A stretch of 44,472 bases of DNA, from contig JBKHDI010000025.1 of the NCBI GenBank assembly GCA_046541415.1, forward strand, positions 1 through 44,472, read 5' to 3'. The stretch comes from CAZOVB01 sp046541415. Its GTDB lineage: Bacteria; Planctomycetota; Phycisphaerae; SM23-33. Shown in pieces: positions 16,324-23,383 of the stretch. The notes beneath the pieces are model-generated. The model made no database searches, had not been told where the DNA came from, and saw only the letters and a program-made list of their open reading frames with translations. Numbering within the stretch: position 1 is the first letter of the stretch; each line of letters starts with the position of its first letter. Made by a program: the position numbers and the translations under genes.

Positions 16324-17640
16324 ATGTCGACCAGTCGAGTCAGCACGGAAGAACTGGCATCCCGCGCACGCAACGGCCAGTCGCAGGTGGTGGACATTCG
16401 TTCGATCGACGCTTACAACGGCTGGCCCGTCGGCGGGGCCCCTCGCGGAGGCCATGTCCCCGGGGCCAGGTCCCTGCCGGCCAAGTGGCTGAAGTACCTG
16501 GACTGGCCCGACATCGTCACCGCCAAAAGCCTGGACAAGGCTCGTGGCGTGATTCTTTACGGCGACAGTGAAGACCAACTGGATCGGACGGTCGAGCGGT
16601 TCGTCAGGGCGGGCCTGCCAAAGCCGCAGATCTATCCCGATTTCTCCGCCCGCTGGTGCGCCGAGCCCGACCTGCCGCTGGAGTCCCTGCCTCGCTACCG
16701 TCAGCTCGTCGGGGCCGACTGGCTGAAACAACTGCTGACCACCGGCAGCGCGCCGGAGTACGACAACGACCGCTTCGTGCTCTGTCACGGACACTACCGC
16801 AACCCGGGTGATTACGTCGAGGGCCACATCCCCGGGGCGATACAGGTGGACAGCAACTGGCTGGAATCGCCCGAGACGTGGAACCGCCGCAGCCCGGACG
16901 AGCTGGGCCAGACTCTGGAGCGGCTGGGGATTACCAGCGATACCACAGCGGTCTTCTACGGGCGGTTCTCCTTCCCTGACTACGACGACCCGTACCCGGG
17001 CAGCAGCGCCGGACACCTGGGCTCGATCCGCTGCGCAATGATCATGCTCTACGCCGGCGTCCGGGACGTGCGGATCCTCAACGGCGGCCTGCAGTCGTGG
17101 CTGGACGCCGGCTACGAGACAACCACCGAGGCTGCGGTCCCCGAGCCGATCGATTCGTTCGGCGCCGAGATCCCGGCCAGGCCGGATGTGTTCGTCGACA
17201 CGCCCGAGGCAAAGCAGATCCTGGCCGATCCCGAGGCCAACCTCGTCAGTGTGCGCAGCTGGCGGGAGTACATCGGGCAGGTCAGCGGGTACCATTACAT
17301 TCAGAAGAAGGGGCGGATTCCGGGGGCGGTATTCGGCAACTGCGGCAGCGACGCCTACCACATGGAGAACTATCGCAACGTGGACCATACCACGCGGGAG
17401 TATCCGGAGATCCGCCGCCTCTGGGCCGAGGCGGGCATCACGCCGGACAAACGCAACGCCTTCTACTGCGGGACCGGCTGGCGGGCCAGCGAAGCCTTCC
17501 TCAACGCCTGGCTGATGGACTGGCCCGACATCGCCATCTACGACGGCGGGTGGTTCGAGTGGAGCAGCGACGGGACCAACCCCACTGAGGGCGGCGAACC
17601 GGCCACGCCCCAGCCGCTGGCCAGTGATGCAGGTAGATGA
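16324..17640 (+). CDS. eanB: Three-domain rhodanese, EanB-like ergothioneine synthase
   Basis: A 438-residue soluble protein with three rhodanese-like domains (about 5-115, 135-265, 285-415). Only the last has the active-site loop with cysteine, C382 in YCGTGWRASE. Loops one (LYGDSEDQ) and two (FYGRFSFPD) lack it. Four other cysteines lie at 112, 154, 237 and 340. A multi-rhodanese protein encoded directly before an EgtD-type methyltransferase fits EanB of green sulfur bacteria. That enzyme places sulfur on C2 of hercynine via a C-terminal rhodanese persulfide without oxygen. The stop overlaps the next start (ATGA), implying coupling. The alternative is an ordinary thiosulfate or mercaptopyruvate sulfurtransferase; the length, the domain count and the neighbour argue against that. 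Confidence 0.75.
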   Translation: MSTSRVSTEELASRARNGQSQVVDIRSIDAYNGWPVGGAPRGGHVPGARSLPAKWLKYLDWPDIVTAKSLDKARGVILYGDSEDQLDRTVERFVRAGLPKPQIYPDFSARWCAEPDLPLESLPRYRQLVGADWLKQLLTTGSAPEYDNDRFVLCHGHYRNPGDYVEGHIPGAIQVDSNWLESPETWNRRSPDELGQTLERLGITSDTTAVFYGRFSFPDYDDPYPGSSAGHLGSIRCAMIMLYAGVRDVRILNGGLQSWLDAGYETTTEAAVPEPIDSFGAEIPARPDVFVDTPEAKQILADPEANLVSVRSWREYIGQVSGYHYIQKKGRIPGAVFGNCGSDAYHMENYRNVDHTTREYPEIRRLWAEAGITPDKRNAFYCGTGWRASEAFLNAWLMDWPDIAIYDGGWFEWSSDGTNPTEGGEPATPQPLASDAGR

Positions 17641-18662
17641 CGATGTCGGTCCATCCCCATCCCCAGGCCGAAATCCGCATCGACAATGTCCTGGCCGATC
17701 AGCCCCGCGACCAGCGCGTCGCGGACATCGTGGCCGGGCTGCAAGACACGCCCCGTCGGATCAGCAGCATGTACTTCTACGACGACCGCGGTTCGCAGTT
17801 GTTCGAGCAGATCACCCGCCTGCCGGAATACTACCCGACCCGCACCGAAAAGGCCCTGCTGCGCGCTTTCAGCAACACCGATGCCCAACGCCTCGGCGAT
17901 GTCGACATCGTCGAACTCGGCAGCGGTGACTGCTCGAAAATCTCGCTGATCCTGGCAGGGCTGGACACCGACGCGCTGAGTCGACTGCGGTACGTCCCGG
18001 TCGATGTCAGCGAGTTCGCCATCCGCAAGTCCGCCGGGAACCTCGCCCGAAAGCACCCGTCCCTGGAGATCCACGGGCTGGTGGCGGACTTCCTGACCCA
18101 ACTGGCCTGCGTCCCCGACGGGCGACGCCGCCTGTTCTGCCTGCTGGGCAGTACGATCGGCAACTTCGGCGACCAACAGCGACACAACCTGCTCTGCAGC
18201 CTGGCCGGGGCCATGCAGCCGCAAGACGAACTGCTGCTGGGTGTGGACCTGGCCAAGTCGGTCTCCGTCCTGGAACGGGCCTACAACGACGCCAAGGGCG
18301 TCACGGCCGCGTTCAATCGCAATATCCTCCGGGCCGTGAACAATCTGGCCGGGACCGACTTCCACCCCGACTGGTTCGAGCACGCGGCCTTCTACAACCC
18401 CCAGCACGGCCGGATCGAAATGCATCTCCGGGCCAATCGGGATATGCAGGTCGACCTGTCCGCCGCGGGCGAGCAGCCCCTGGGCATCGCATGCGGCGAG
18501 ACCATCCACACCGAGAACTCCTACAAGTTCCAGCTCGATCAGATGCAGCAGATCCTCCGGCAGGCAGGGCTGGAACTGACCGCCTGCCTGCAGGACAACA
18601 AGGCCTGGTTCGCGCTGCTGCGGGTCCGACCCGCCGGCCGAGGTGACTATGTGGGACGTTGA
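17637..18662 (+). CDS. eanA: Histidine N-alpha-methyltransferase (EgtD/EanA)
   Basis: A 341-residue SAM-dependent methyltransferase of the EgtD family, which trimethylates L-histidine to hercynine. Family features are clear: SSMYFYDDRGSQLFEQITRL and YYPTRTEKALL near the N terminus, the SAM motif VELGSGDCSKISLIL, LLGSTIGNFG, LLLGVDLAKSVSVLERAYND followed by GVTAAFNRNILRAVN, and the C-terminal IHTENSYKF segment. No egtB, egtC or egtE gene lies nearby; the adjacent rhodanese-type gene takes their place, hence the EanA name. The ATG at 17637 overlaps the upstream stop (a second ATG lies at 17643). Its last 14 bp overlap the sufS start. Function as a histidine methyltransferase is well supported; use of other amino acids cannot be ruled out. 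Confidence 0.88.
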   Translation: MTMSVHPHPQAEIRIDNVLADQPRDQRVADIVAGLQDTPRRISSMYFYDDRGSQLFEQITRLPEYYPTRTEKALLRAFSNTDAQRLGDVDIVELGSGDCSKISLILAGLDTDALSRLRYVPVDVSEFAIRKSAGNLARKHPSLEIHGLVADFLTQLACVPDGRRRLFCLLGSTIGNFGDQQRHNLLCSLAGAMQPQDELLLGVDLAKSVSVLERAYNDAKGVTAAFNRNILRAVNNLAGTDFHPDWFEHAAFYNPQHGRIEMHLRANRDMQVDLSAAGEQPLGIACGETIHTENSYKFQLDQMQQILRQAGLELTACLQDNKAWFALLRVRPAGRGDYVGR

Positions 18663-19866
18663 GACCGTTCGAGAAGACTTTCCGATCCTGCAAACCAAAG
18701 TCTACGGCAGGGACCTGGTCTATCTCGACAACAGCGCCACCACGCAGAAGCCGCAACAGGTTCTACAGGCCCTGCAGGACCACTACACGCGCGCCAACGG
18801 CAGTGTCCACCGCAGCGCGCACTACCTCAGCCAGCAGGCCAACACCGCCTACGAGCAGGCCCGACAGAAGGTCTGCGACTTCATCGGCGCCGAATCGCCG
18901 CGCGAAATCGTCTTCACCTCCGGGACGACCGAGTCGATCAACCTCGTCGCACACGGCTTTTGCAGGCCTCGACTGGCAGCCGGCCGGCAGGTTCTCATCA
19001 GCGCCGCTGAGCACCACTCCAACCTCGTGCCCTGGCAGATGCTCTGCGAGCAGACCAGCGCTTCAGTGGAAGTCATCCCCATCGACGACGACGGCTCACT
19101 CGATCTCGAACAGGGCCTGGGGATGATCAACGACGCGACGTGCATGCTCGCCATCACGGCCGTGTCCAACGTGCTGGGCACGATCAACCCGCTGGAGAAG
19201 CTGATCGAACAAGCCCACCGCCACGGCGCTGTCGTGCTGGTCGACGGTGCCCAGGCCGCTCCCCACCGCAGGCCCGATGTGGGGGCCCTGGACTGCGACT
19301 TCTACGCCTTCAGCGGCCACAAGGTTTACGCCCCGGCCGGCTGTGGGGTGCTCTATGGCAAGAGGCACCTGCTTGAGCAGACCCAGCCGCTCTGCTTCGG
19401 TGGGGGGATGATCGGCTCGGTCGACTTTGACGGGACGACCCTGGCCGATCCGCCGTACCGATTCGAGGCCGGCACGCGAGACACCGCCGGGGCCGTCGGA
19501 CTGGCCGCGGCCATCGACTACCTCGACCAGCTCGGGTGGGACAGTATTCACCGCCACGAACAGGACCTGCTGGAATACGCCACCCAGCGGTTGGAAGAAG
19601 TCGAGGCCGTTACGCTGTACGGCAAGGCCCGGCCGAAACACGGGGTGATCTCCTTTACCATAGACGACGTCCAGGGCCTCGATGCAGCCAGCATTTTCGA
19701 CAAGCTCGGCGTGGCTGTGCGATCCGGCCACCATTGCGCCCAGCCTCTCATGCAGCGTCTGGGCATCTCGGGGACGCTGCGGGCGAGCCTGGCCTGCTAC
19801 AATACCCGCGACGAGATCGACCGCCTGATCGACGCGATTGACCGGGCCTGCCGGATGCTCCGCTGA
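18649..19866 (+). CDS. sufS: Cysteine desulfurase, SufS type
   Basis: A 405-residue PLP enzyme that takes sulfur from cysteine as a protein persulfide. It shows YLDNSATTQKP at the N terminus, the TSGTTESINLVA and SAAEHHSNLVPW segments, DGAQAAPH, the PLP lysine K225 in FSGHKVYAPAGCG, and the persulfide cysteine C363 in RSGHHCAQPLM, the short active-site loop of type II (SufS) enzymes. The ATG at 18649 has GAGG at good spacing; a GTG two codons upstream is possible. It overlaps eanA by 14 bp and is followed after 20 bp by sufE. No sufBCD genes are present in the window, so its job here may be feeding EanB rather than Fe-S assembly. Confidence 0.92.
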   Translation: MWDVETVREDFPILQTKVYGRDLVYLDNSATTQKPQQVLQALQDHYTRANGSVHRSAHYLSQQANTAYEQARQKVCDFIGAESPREIVFTSGTTESINLVAHGFCRPRLAAGRQVLISAAEHHSNLVPWQMLCEQTSASVEVIPIDDDGSLDLEQGLGMINDATCMLAITAVSNVLGTINPLEKLIEQAHRHGAVVLVDGAQAAPHRRPDVGALDCDFYAFSGHKVYAPAGCGVLYGKRHLLEQTQPLCFGGGMIGSVDFDGTTLADPPYRFEAGTRDTAGAVGLAAAIDYLDQLGWDSIHRHEQDLLEYATQRLEEVEAVTLYGKARPKHGVISFTIDDVQGLDAASIFDKLGVAVRSGHHCAQPLMQRLGISGTLRASLACYNTRDEIDRLIDAIDRACRMLR

Positions 19867-19886
19867 ACCCGCCGAAGGTAGTACCC

Positions 19887-20312
19887 ATGACAGCTTCCAC
19901 AACACACATCGATGATCGACAGGACCAGGCCATCGAGCAACTCAACCGCCGCAAGGACTGGTTCGACAAGTACGATTACCTCATCGACCTCGGACGCTCC
20001 CTGCCCGAACCCGACGACGAATTAACAACCGATCACCACGCGATGAAGGGCTGTCAATCGAAGGTCTGGATCCGTGCCGATCTGCGGGGCCGGACGCTGG
20101 AATTGACCGCCTTCAGCGATTCGTTGATCACGCGCGGCATGATCGTGCTGGTCCTGGACGTCCTGGAGGGGGCGACGCCGGAGCAGGTCGTCGAGGCCGA
20201 TCTGTATTTCATCGAGCAGACGGGCCTGGACCGCAATCTCTCCCCCGCCCGCGCCAACGGGCTGAAGACGATCGTCAACCACATCCAGGGCCTGGCCCGG
20301 GAGCACCTCTGA
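19887..20312 (+). CDS. sufE: SufE-family sulfur acceptor
   Basis: A 141-residue protein of the SufE/CsdE family. Such proteins accept the persulfide from SufS and pass it on. The acceptor cysteine is C56 in MKGCQSKVW, and the fold-typical LIDLGRSLPEP, FSDSLITRGMIVLVLDVL and SPARANGLKTIVNHI segments are all present. Length is typical. The start is supported by CGAAGGTAG upstream. It closes the eanB-eanA-sufS-sufE cluster and is followed by an inverted repeat shared with the convergent membrane-protein gene. In this setting it would connect the desulfurase with the rhodanese domain of EanB, which is inference. Confidence 0.92.
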   Translation: MTASTTHIDDRQDQAIEQLNRRKDWFDKYDYLIDLGRSLPEPDDELTTDHHAMKGCQSKVWIRADLRGRTLELTAFSDSLITRGMIVLVLDVLEGATPEQVVEADLYFIEQTGLDRNLSPARANGLKTIVNHIQGLAREHL

Positions 20313-20319
20313 GATCAGT

Positions 20320-20350
20320 CTGCTCAATCAGTCTGCTGCTGATCGAGCAG
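20320..20350. terminator. Hairpin between convergent sufE and membrane-protein genes
   Basis: Arms 20320-20331 and 20339-20350 form a 12-bp stem with one A-C mismatch around loop TCTGCTG. The structure overlaps the stop codon of the minus-strand gene. There is no T-tract. Confidence 0.45.
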
Positions 20351-21118
20351 GTCGTCGGGGGCGACGTTGATCAGGCGGTGGATCGCGTCGATTCGCTTGT
20401 CTGCCCGAAGGACGTTGGGCAGGACGATCTCCTCGTTGCGGGCGCCCGAGGTCAGCATGCGGATGTCGCCCGAACCCAGGCCCAACATCCGGTGGCGGAA
20501 CCAGTCTTCCGACATCTTCTCGACGATCATGCCGCGCGTGTCGTACGTCCGCTCGGACTCGCCGATGATCTTCGTGTGGTACAACTGCCCCGGGCGGACC
20601 ACCCAGTAGGCGAAACGGTCGAAGACGAAGAACATCAATGCCCAGGCGACGAATATCAGCACCGAGAGGACCAGGTAGAACCCGGCCGTGGCGTAAAGCG
20701 TCAGGTGCGGATACAGGCCCAGCACGTTGTCCCACCAGCCCAGCCATGCGAAGGTTACCGCGATCAGCAGGATCACCAGCACCACCGCCAGCGACGCGAT
20801 GCCCCGCAGGGTGATGTTCGTGATCAGCACGACGAGGAAGAAGATGGTCGCGAAGATGATCCCCAGGTCGCGGCTGTGGTGCAGGTAGTGCGTCTCGCCC
20901 TCCAGCACGAGCGTTTGCCCGTAGATGTACGTCAGCGTCGCCATGACCAGCCCCGCCACCCACACCGGCCACCAGTAAAACAGCGTCGAGTGGGTGTAGA
21001 TCCGCAACTCGGGCAACTGGTCCGGCGAGGGCAGCTCGTCGGGGTTCTCTATCGCGGCGGGCTGATTCTCCTCGGCCTCTGCCTGGTTTTCATATCGCCG
21101 GTCTCTCTGATCTGTCAT
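20324..21118 (-). CDS. Membrane protein with C-terminal PH-like domain, unknown function
   Basis: I do not recognise a named family for this 264-residue protein. An acidic, Gln/Glu-rich N-terminal stretch (1-40) is followed by four hydrophobic helices (about 48-70, 85-106, 108-128, 140-170). The cytosolic C-terminal domain is beta-rich (LYHTKIIGESERTYDTRG, MIVEKMSEDWFRHRMLGLGSGDIRML). This pattern recalls bacterial PH-like domains (YdbS/YdbT type), where the segment after the membrane helices holds the GIL/GxGDI-like motif. The ATG has GGAAGGA at good spacing. It runs convergent to sufE. Confidence 0.8.
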   Translation of the reverse strand: MTDQRDRRYENQAEAEENQPAAIENPDELPSPDQLPELRIYTHSTLFYWWPVWVAGLVMATLTYIYGQTLVLEGETHYLHHSRDLGIIFATIFFLVVLITNITLRGIASLAVVLVILLIAVTFAWLGWWDNVLGLYPHLTLYATAGFYLVLSVLIFVAWALMFFVFDRFAYWVVRPGQLYHTKIIGESERTYDTRGMIVEKMSEDWFRHRMLGLGSGDIRMLTSGARNEEIVLPNVLRADKRIDAIHRLINVAPDDLLDQQQTD

Positions 21119-21227
21119 CGGCGGGTCCTTCCCGAATGCTGTATGTTCCTCTACCGGAATGTTATCGGGACGGCAGGCCGCAGATGGCCAAAAGCCTCGG
21201 GCGTCGGGTTGTCGGCCAAAGCTCTGT

Positions 21228-22319
21228 TCAGGCGGTAACAGAACCTCGCAGCTTGTTCATCTTCTCCGCCAGTTGCCTGGCCTGGTCGGGGGTCTTTGCC
21301 TGCAGTTCGAAGACGATCCGGGCGCCGTCGGGCACCGAAGGCCACCACGCGGCCGGGTCGTCGGACAAGGGCCAGCCCTGCGGGTACAGCGCGCAGGTAT
21401 CGGCAAAGAAGGCGTTGGAATCCCCAATGAATTCCGCACCCGATCGTTTGTGGGGTGTCACGAGGTTCAGCATGGCCAGGGCCGGAACCTTGCGGAAGTT
21501 CTCCCACTGGTGACGGGAATCGGCGCAGCAGTGGATGCCCAGCGATCCGTACCGCTGGGCCAGCCGACGATGCGAGGGGGCGAAGAACTCTCTGAACATC
21601 TCGGGACTCACCGAGCCGACCTCATCTTCCGAGAAGGTGACTCCCTCGGGCATGAAGTACTCGGGGTAGTGGGAGATGCAGGCATTTCCGTACCGGCGTC
21701 TCCATTCATCCAGAAAGTCCATCAGCAGACCAAAGACGATGTCGCGGGCGTGATGGACGAGGTCGGGGTTCTCCACCATGGTAATCAGCAGGTCCGTCTT
21801 CTCCCAGATCAGCGAGAGGTTGCCCATCGGGCTGGCGATGTCCGGCAGGGCCAGCAGGGCATCCTGCCCGCCGCGCTGGCGTAAGGCGTCGGCGATTTCG
21901 AAGACCGTCGCCAGGGGTCCAGCGTCGCAGGAGGGGGCGGTGAGCTTCTCGGCCTGGGAGGCCGATCGCAGGACCGGCTGGGCGAACGGGTTGGTATGGT
22001 CGGGCCGGTGGACCGGACAGCCGAACGCCTCGGGAAACACTTCCGTCCCTGTCCGTGGCGCCAGGTAGGGCAGGTAATCATCGTCCAGCCATCTGCACCT
22101 CTGCCGCCTGTACTGGTACATCTGCCAGGCCCACTCGATCCGCTCTGTCACCAGGTCGGGCCAAAGGGGCGGCCGGACCGGCTCGGGCTGATCCGGCTGG
22201 AGCACCTGGATGATGAAGAGAAACGGCGGGGCGTCTTGCGAGTCGGGGTCCATGAAGGCTTGCCACCGCTTGCGCCTCTCGGCAAGCGTCTGCTCGATAT
22301 CCTCGTGGTGTGAAATCAT
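21228..22319 (-). CDS. Uroporphyrinogen decarboxylase-like (UroD/MtaA family) protein
   Basis: A 363-residue protein of the UroD superfamily that includes methylcobalamin:coenzyme M methyltransferases and many uncharacterised planctomycete proteins. Recognisable parts are the IGNLSL-like segment PMGNLSLIWEKTDLLITMVENPD, EYFMPEGVTFSEDEVGSVSPEMFREFFAP and GIHCCADSRHQWENFRKVPAL, with the His-Cys-Cys where the methyltransferase branch binds zinc. True heme-pathway UroD has different active-site residues, so a demethylase or sugar-linked role is more likely. The frame is open far upstream, but ATG 22319 starts the homologous part. A perfect palindrome covers the leader next to this start. Confidence 0.78.
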   Translation of the reverse strand: MISHHEDIEQTLAERRKRWQAFMDPDSQDAPPFLFIIQVLQPDQPEPVRPPLWPDLVTERIEWAWQMYQYRRQRCRWLDDDYLPYLAPRTGTEVFPEAFGCPVHRPDHTNPFAQPVLRSASQAEKLTAPSCDAGPLATVFEIADALRQRGGQDALLALPDIASPMGNLSLIWEKTDLLITMVENPDLVHHARDIVFGLLMDFLDEWRRRYGNACISHYPEYFMPEGVTFSEDEVGSVSPEMFREFFAPSHRRLAQRYGSLGIHCCADSRHQWENFRKVPALAMLNLVTPHKRSGAEFIGDSNAFFADTCALYPQGWPLSDDPAAWWPSVPDGARIVFELQAKTPDQARQLAEKMNKLRGSVTA

Positions 22320-22682
22320 GTGAGAATCGCTTCTGGCCTGGCCAGAACGTGCGCGGCAGGGGAGGTATTGCCCGCCATCGATGCCGGGAATGCACGAGCG
22401 ATTTCCATCCGGTCGGCTCTGCCAGAGGGGGTGGTAATGTTCACGGGCGCAGGGTCCTTTCTGCGGCGTGTACTGGTTTGTGCGGCCCATGATAGCGAAT
22501 TTCCGCCGCGGCGTCTGTGGAGAAAACAGCTGGCAGGCGATTCTGTTGCCCCAACGCGGCAGGGGCTGGTTGGTTGACGAGGCCTGAGGCTCGTAACCAC
22601 CGGGCAAAGCCACTACAATTCCCCGCACGGAAGGAGGAAGCGTGGCCTGTGAGCCTGACTGCCCGGAGCCTGCACAAGGAGA
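22320..22682. other. Divergent intergenic region before the lipoprotein gene
   Basis: Apart from the palindrome listed separately, the main signal is TACAAT at 22614-22619, a candidate -10 box for the lipoprotein gene, with a poor -35 (TCGTAA, 17 bp upstream). AAGGAG directly precedes the ATG at 22683 at unusually short spacing. No gene is apparent. Confidence 0.4.
22331..22347. promoter_or_regulatory. Perfect 17-bp palindrome at the UroD-like start
   Basis: TTCTGGCC-T-GGCCAGAA is a perfect inverted repeat of 8-bp arms around one base. It begins 12 bp upstream of the ATG at 22319 on the minus strand, across the ribosome-site region. It fits a repressor operator or a translation-blocking hairpin. 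Confidence 0.55.
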
Positions 22683-23354
22683 ATGGAAATCAAATCTCTG
22701 CTGAGAATCATGGGACTGTGCTTGCTGGCAACCGCGGTCGCCGGCTGCGGGAAGCGACGCTTCACCGATACTCCCCGGACGGCCAGCGAGCAACTGCTGA
22801 TTGCCGCCGCGGTGGATCGGGCAGCCGAACAACTGGACTTCGCGCCACTGGAGGAACGCAAGGTCTTCATCGACGACAAACTCATCGACCGCATCGACAA
22901 GACGTTCGTCCAGGCCTCCATCCGCCAAAGGGCCTTCCAAGGCGGCGCCATGGTCGTCGATACCGCCGAAGAGGCCGACTACATCCTCGAACTGCGCAGC
23001 GGGGCGGTCGGCGTCGACCGCGACGAGTACATCCTGGGCATCCCGGCCTCCGAGCTGCCCACGCCCTTCGGCGGGGCGTACATCCCGGAAACGGCGCTGT
23101 TCAAGTCGGTCGACCAGGCCGGGGCCAGCCGCCTTAGCTTCATCGTCTATCGCCGCGACGACCGTCGCCTTTTCTACGCCTCGGGACCGGCCTACGGGTT
23201 CAGCAACCAGAAGAACTGGTGGATCCTGGGCGCAGGCCCCGTCGTCAACCAGAACATCAAGCCCGAGCCCAGCAAGGCCAATACCACCAAGGCCCCGCGC
23301 GCCCTGGGCCAGACGCCCGACCCCGTGCCCGAGGAACTCCCCGAGGGCCAGTGA
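22683..23354 (+). CDS. Lipoprotein, DUF6655-like
   Basis: A 223-residue exported lipoprotein. The signal peptide has lipobox AVAGC with the lipidated cysteine at residue 22. The mature part begins with TDTPRTASEQLLIAAAVDRA, a pattern I associate with planctomycete DUF6655-type proteins, and ends in a proline/glutamate-rich tail. The beta-strand pairs in the middle (EADYILELRSGAVGVDRDEYILGIPA) suggest an envelope beta domain. The next gene begins 29 bp after its stop, so lipoprotein and AsmA-like protein are probably made together. Function is unknown; a partner in lipid or glycan transport across the envelope is an inference from that neighbour. Confidence 0.8.
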   Translation: MEIKSLLRIMGLCLLATAVAGCGKRRFTDTPRTASEQLLIAAAVDRAAEQLDFAPLEERKVFIDDKLIDRIDKTFVQASIRQRAFQGGAMVVDTAEEADYILELRSGAVGVDRDEYILGIPASELPTPFGGAYIPETALFKSVDQAGASRLSFIVYRRDDRRLFYASGPAYGFSNQKNWWILGAGPVVNQNIKPEPSKANTTKAPRALGQTPDPVPEELPEGQ

Positions 23355-23383
23355 GACGCAGGGCGCTTACGGAGGCAACTGCC

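Noticed and set aside
18649..20312. Iron-sulfur cluster assembly operon
   Set aside because: SufS and SufE are present, but sufB, sufC and sufD are absent here, and both genes are fused by overlap to the methyltransferase-rhodanese pair.
21228..22319. Heme-pathway uroporphyrinogen decarboxylase (hemE)
   Set aside because: The overall match is to the wider UroD/MtaA superfamily; the His-Cys-Cys segment and divergent N terminus do not fit true HemE.
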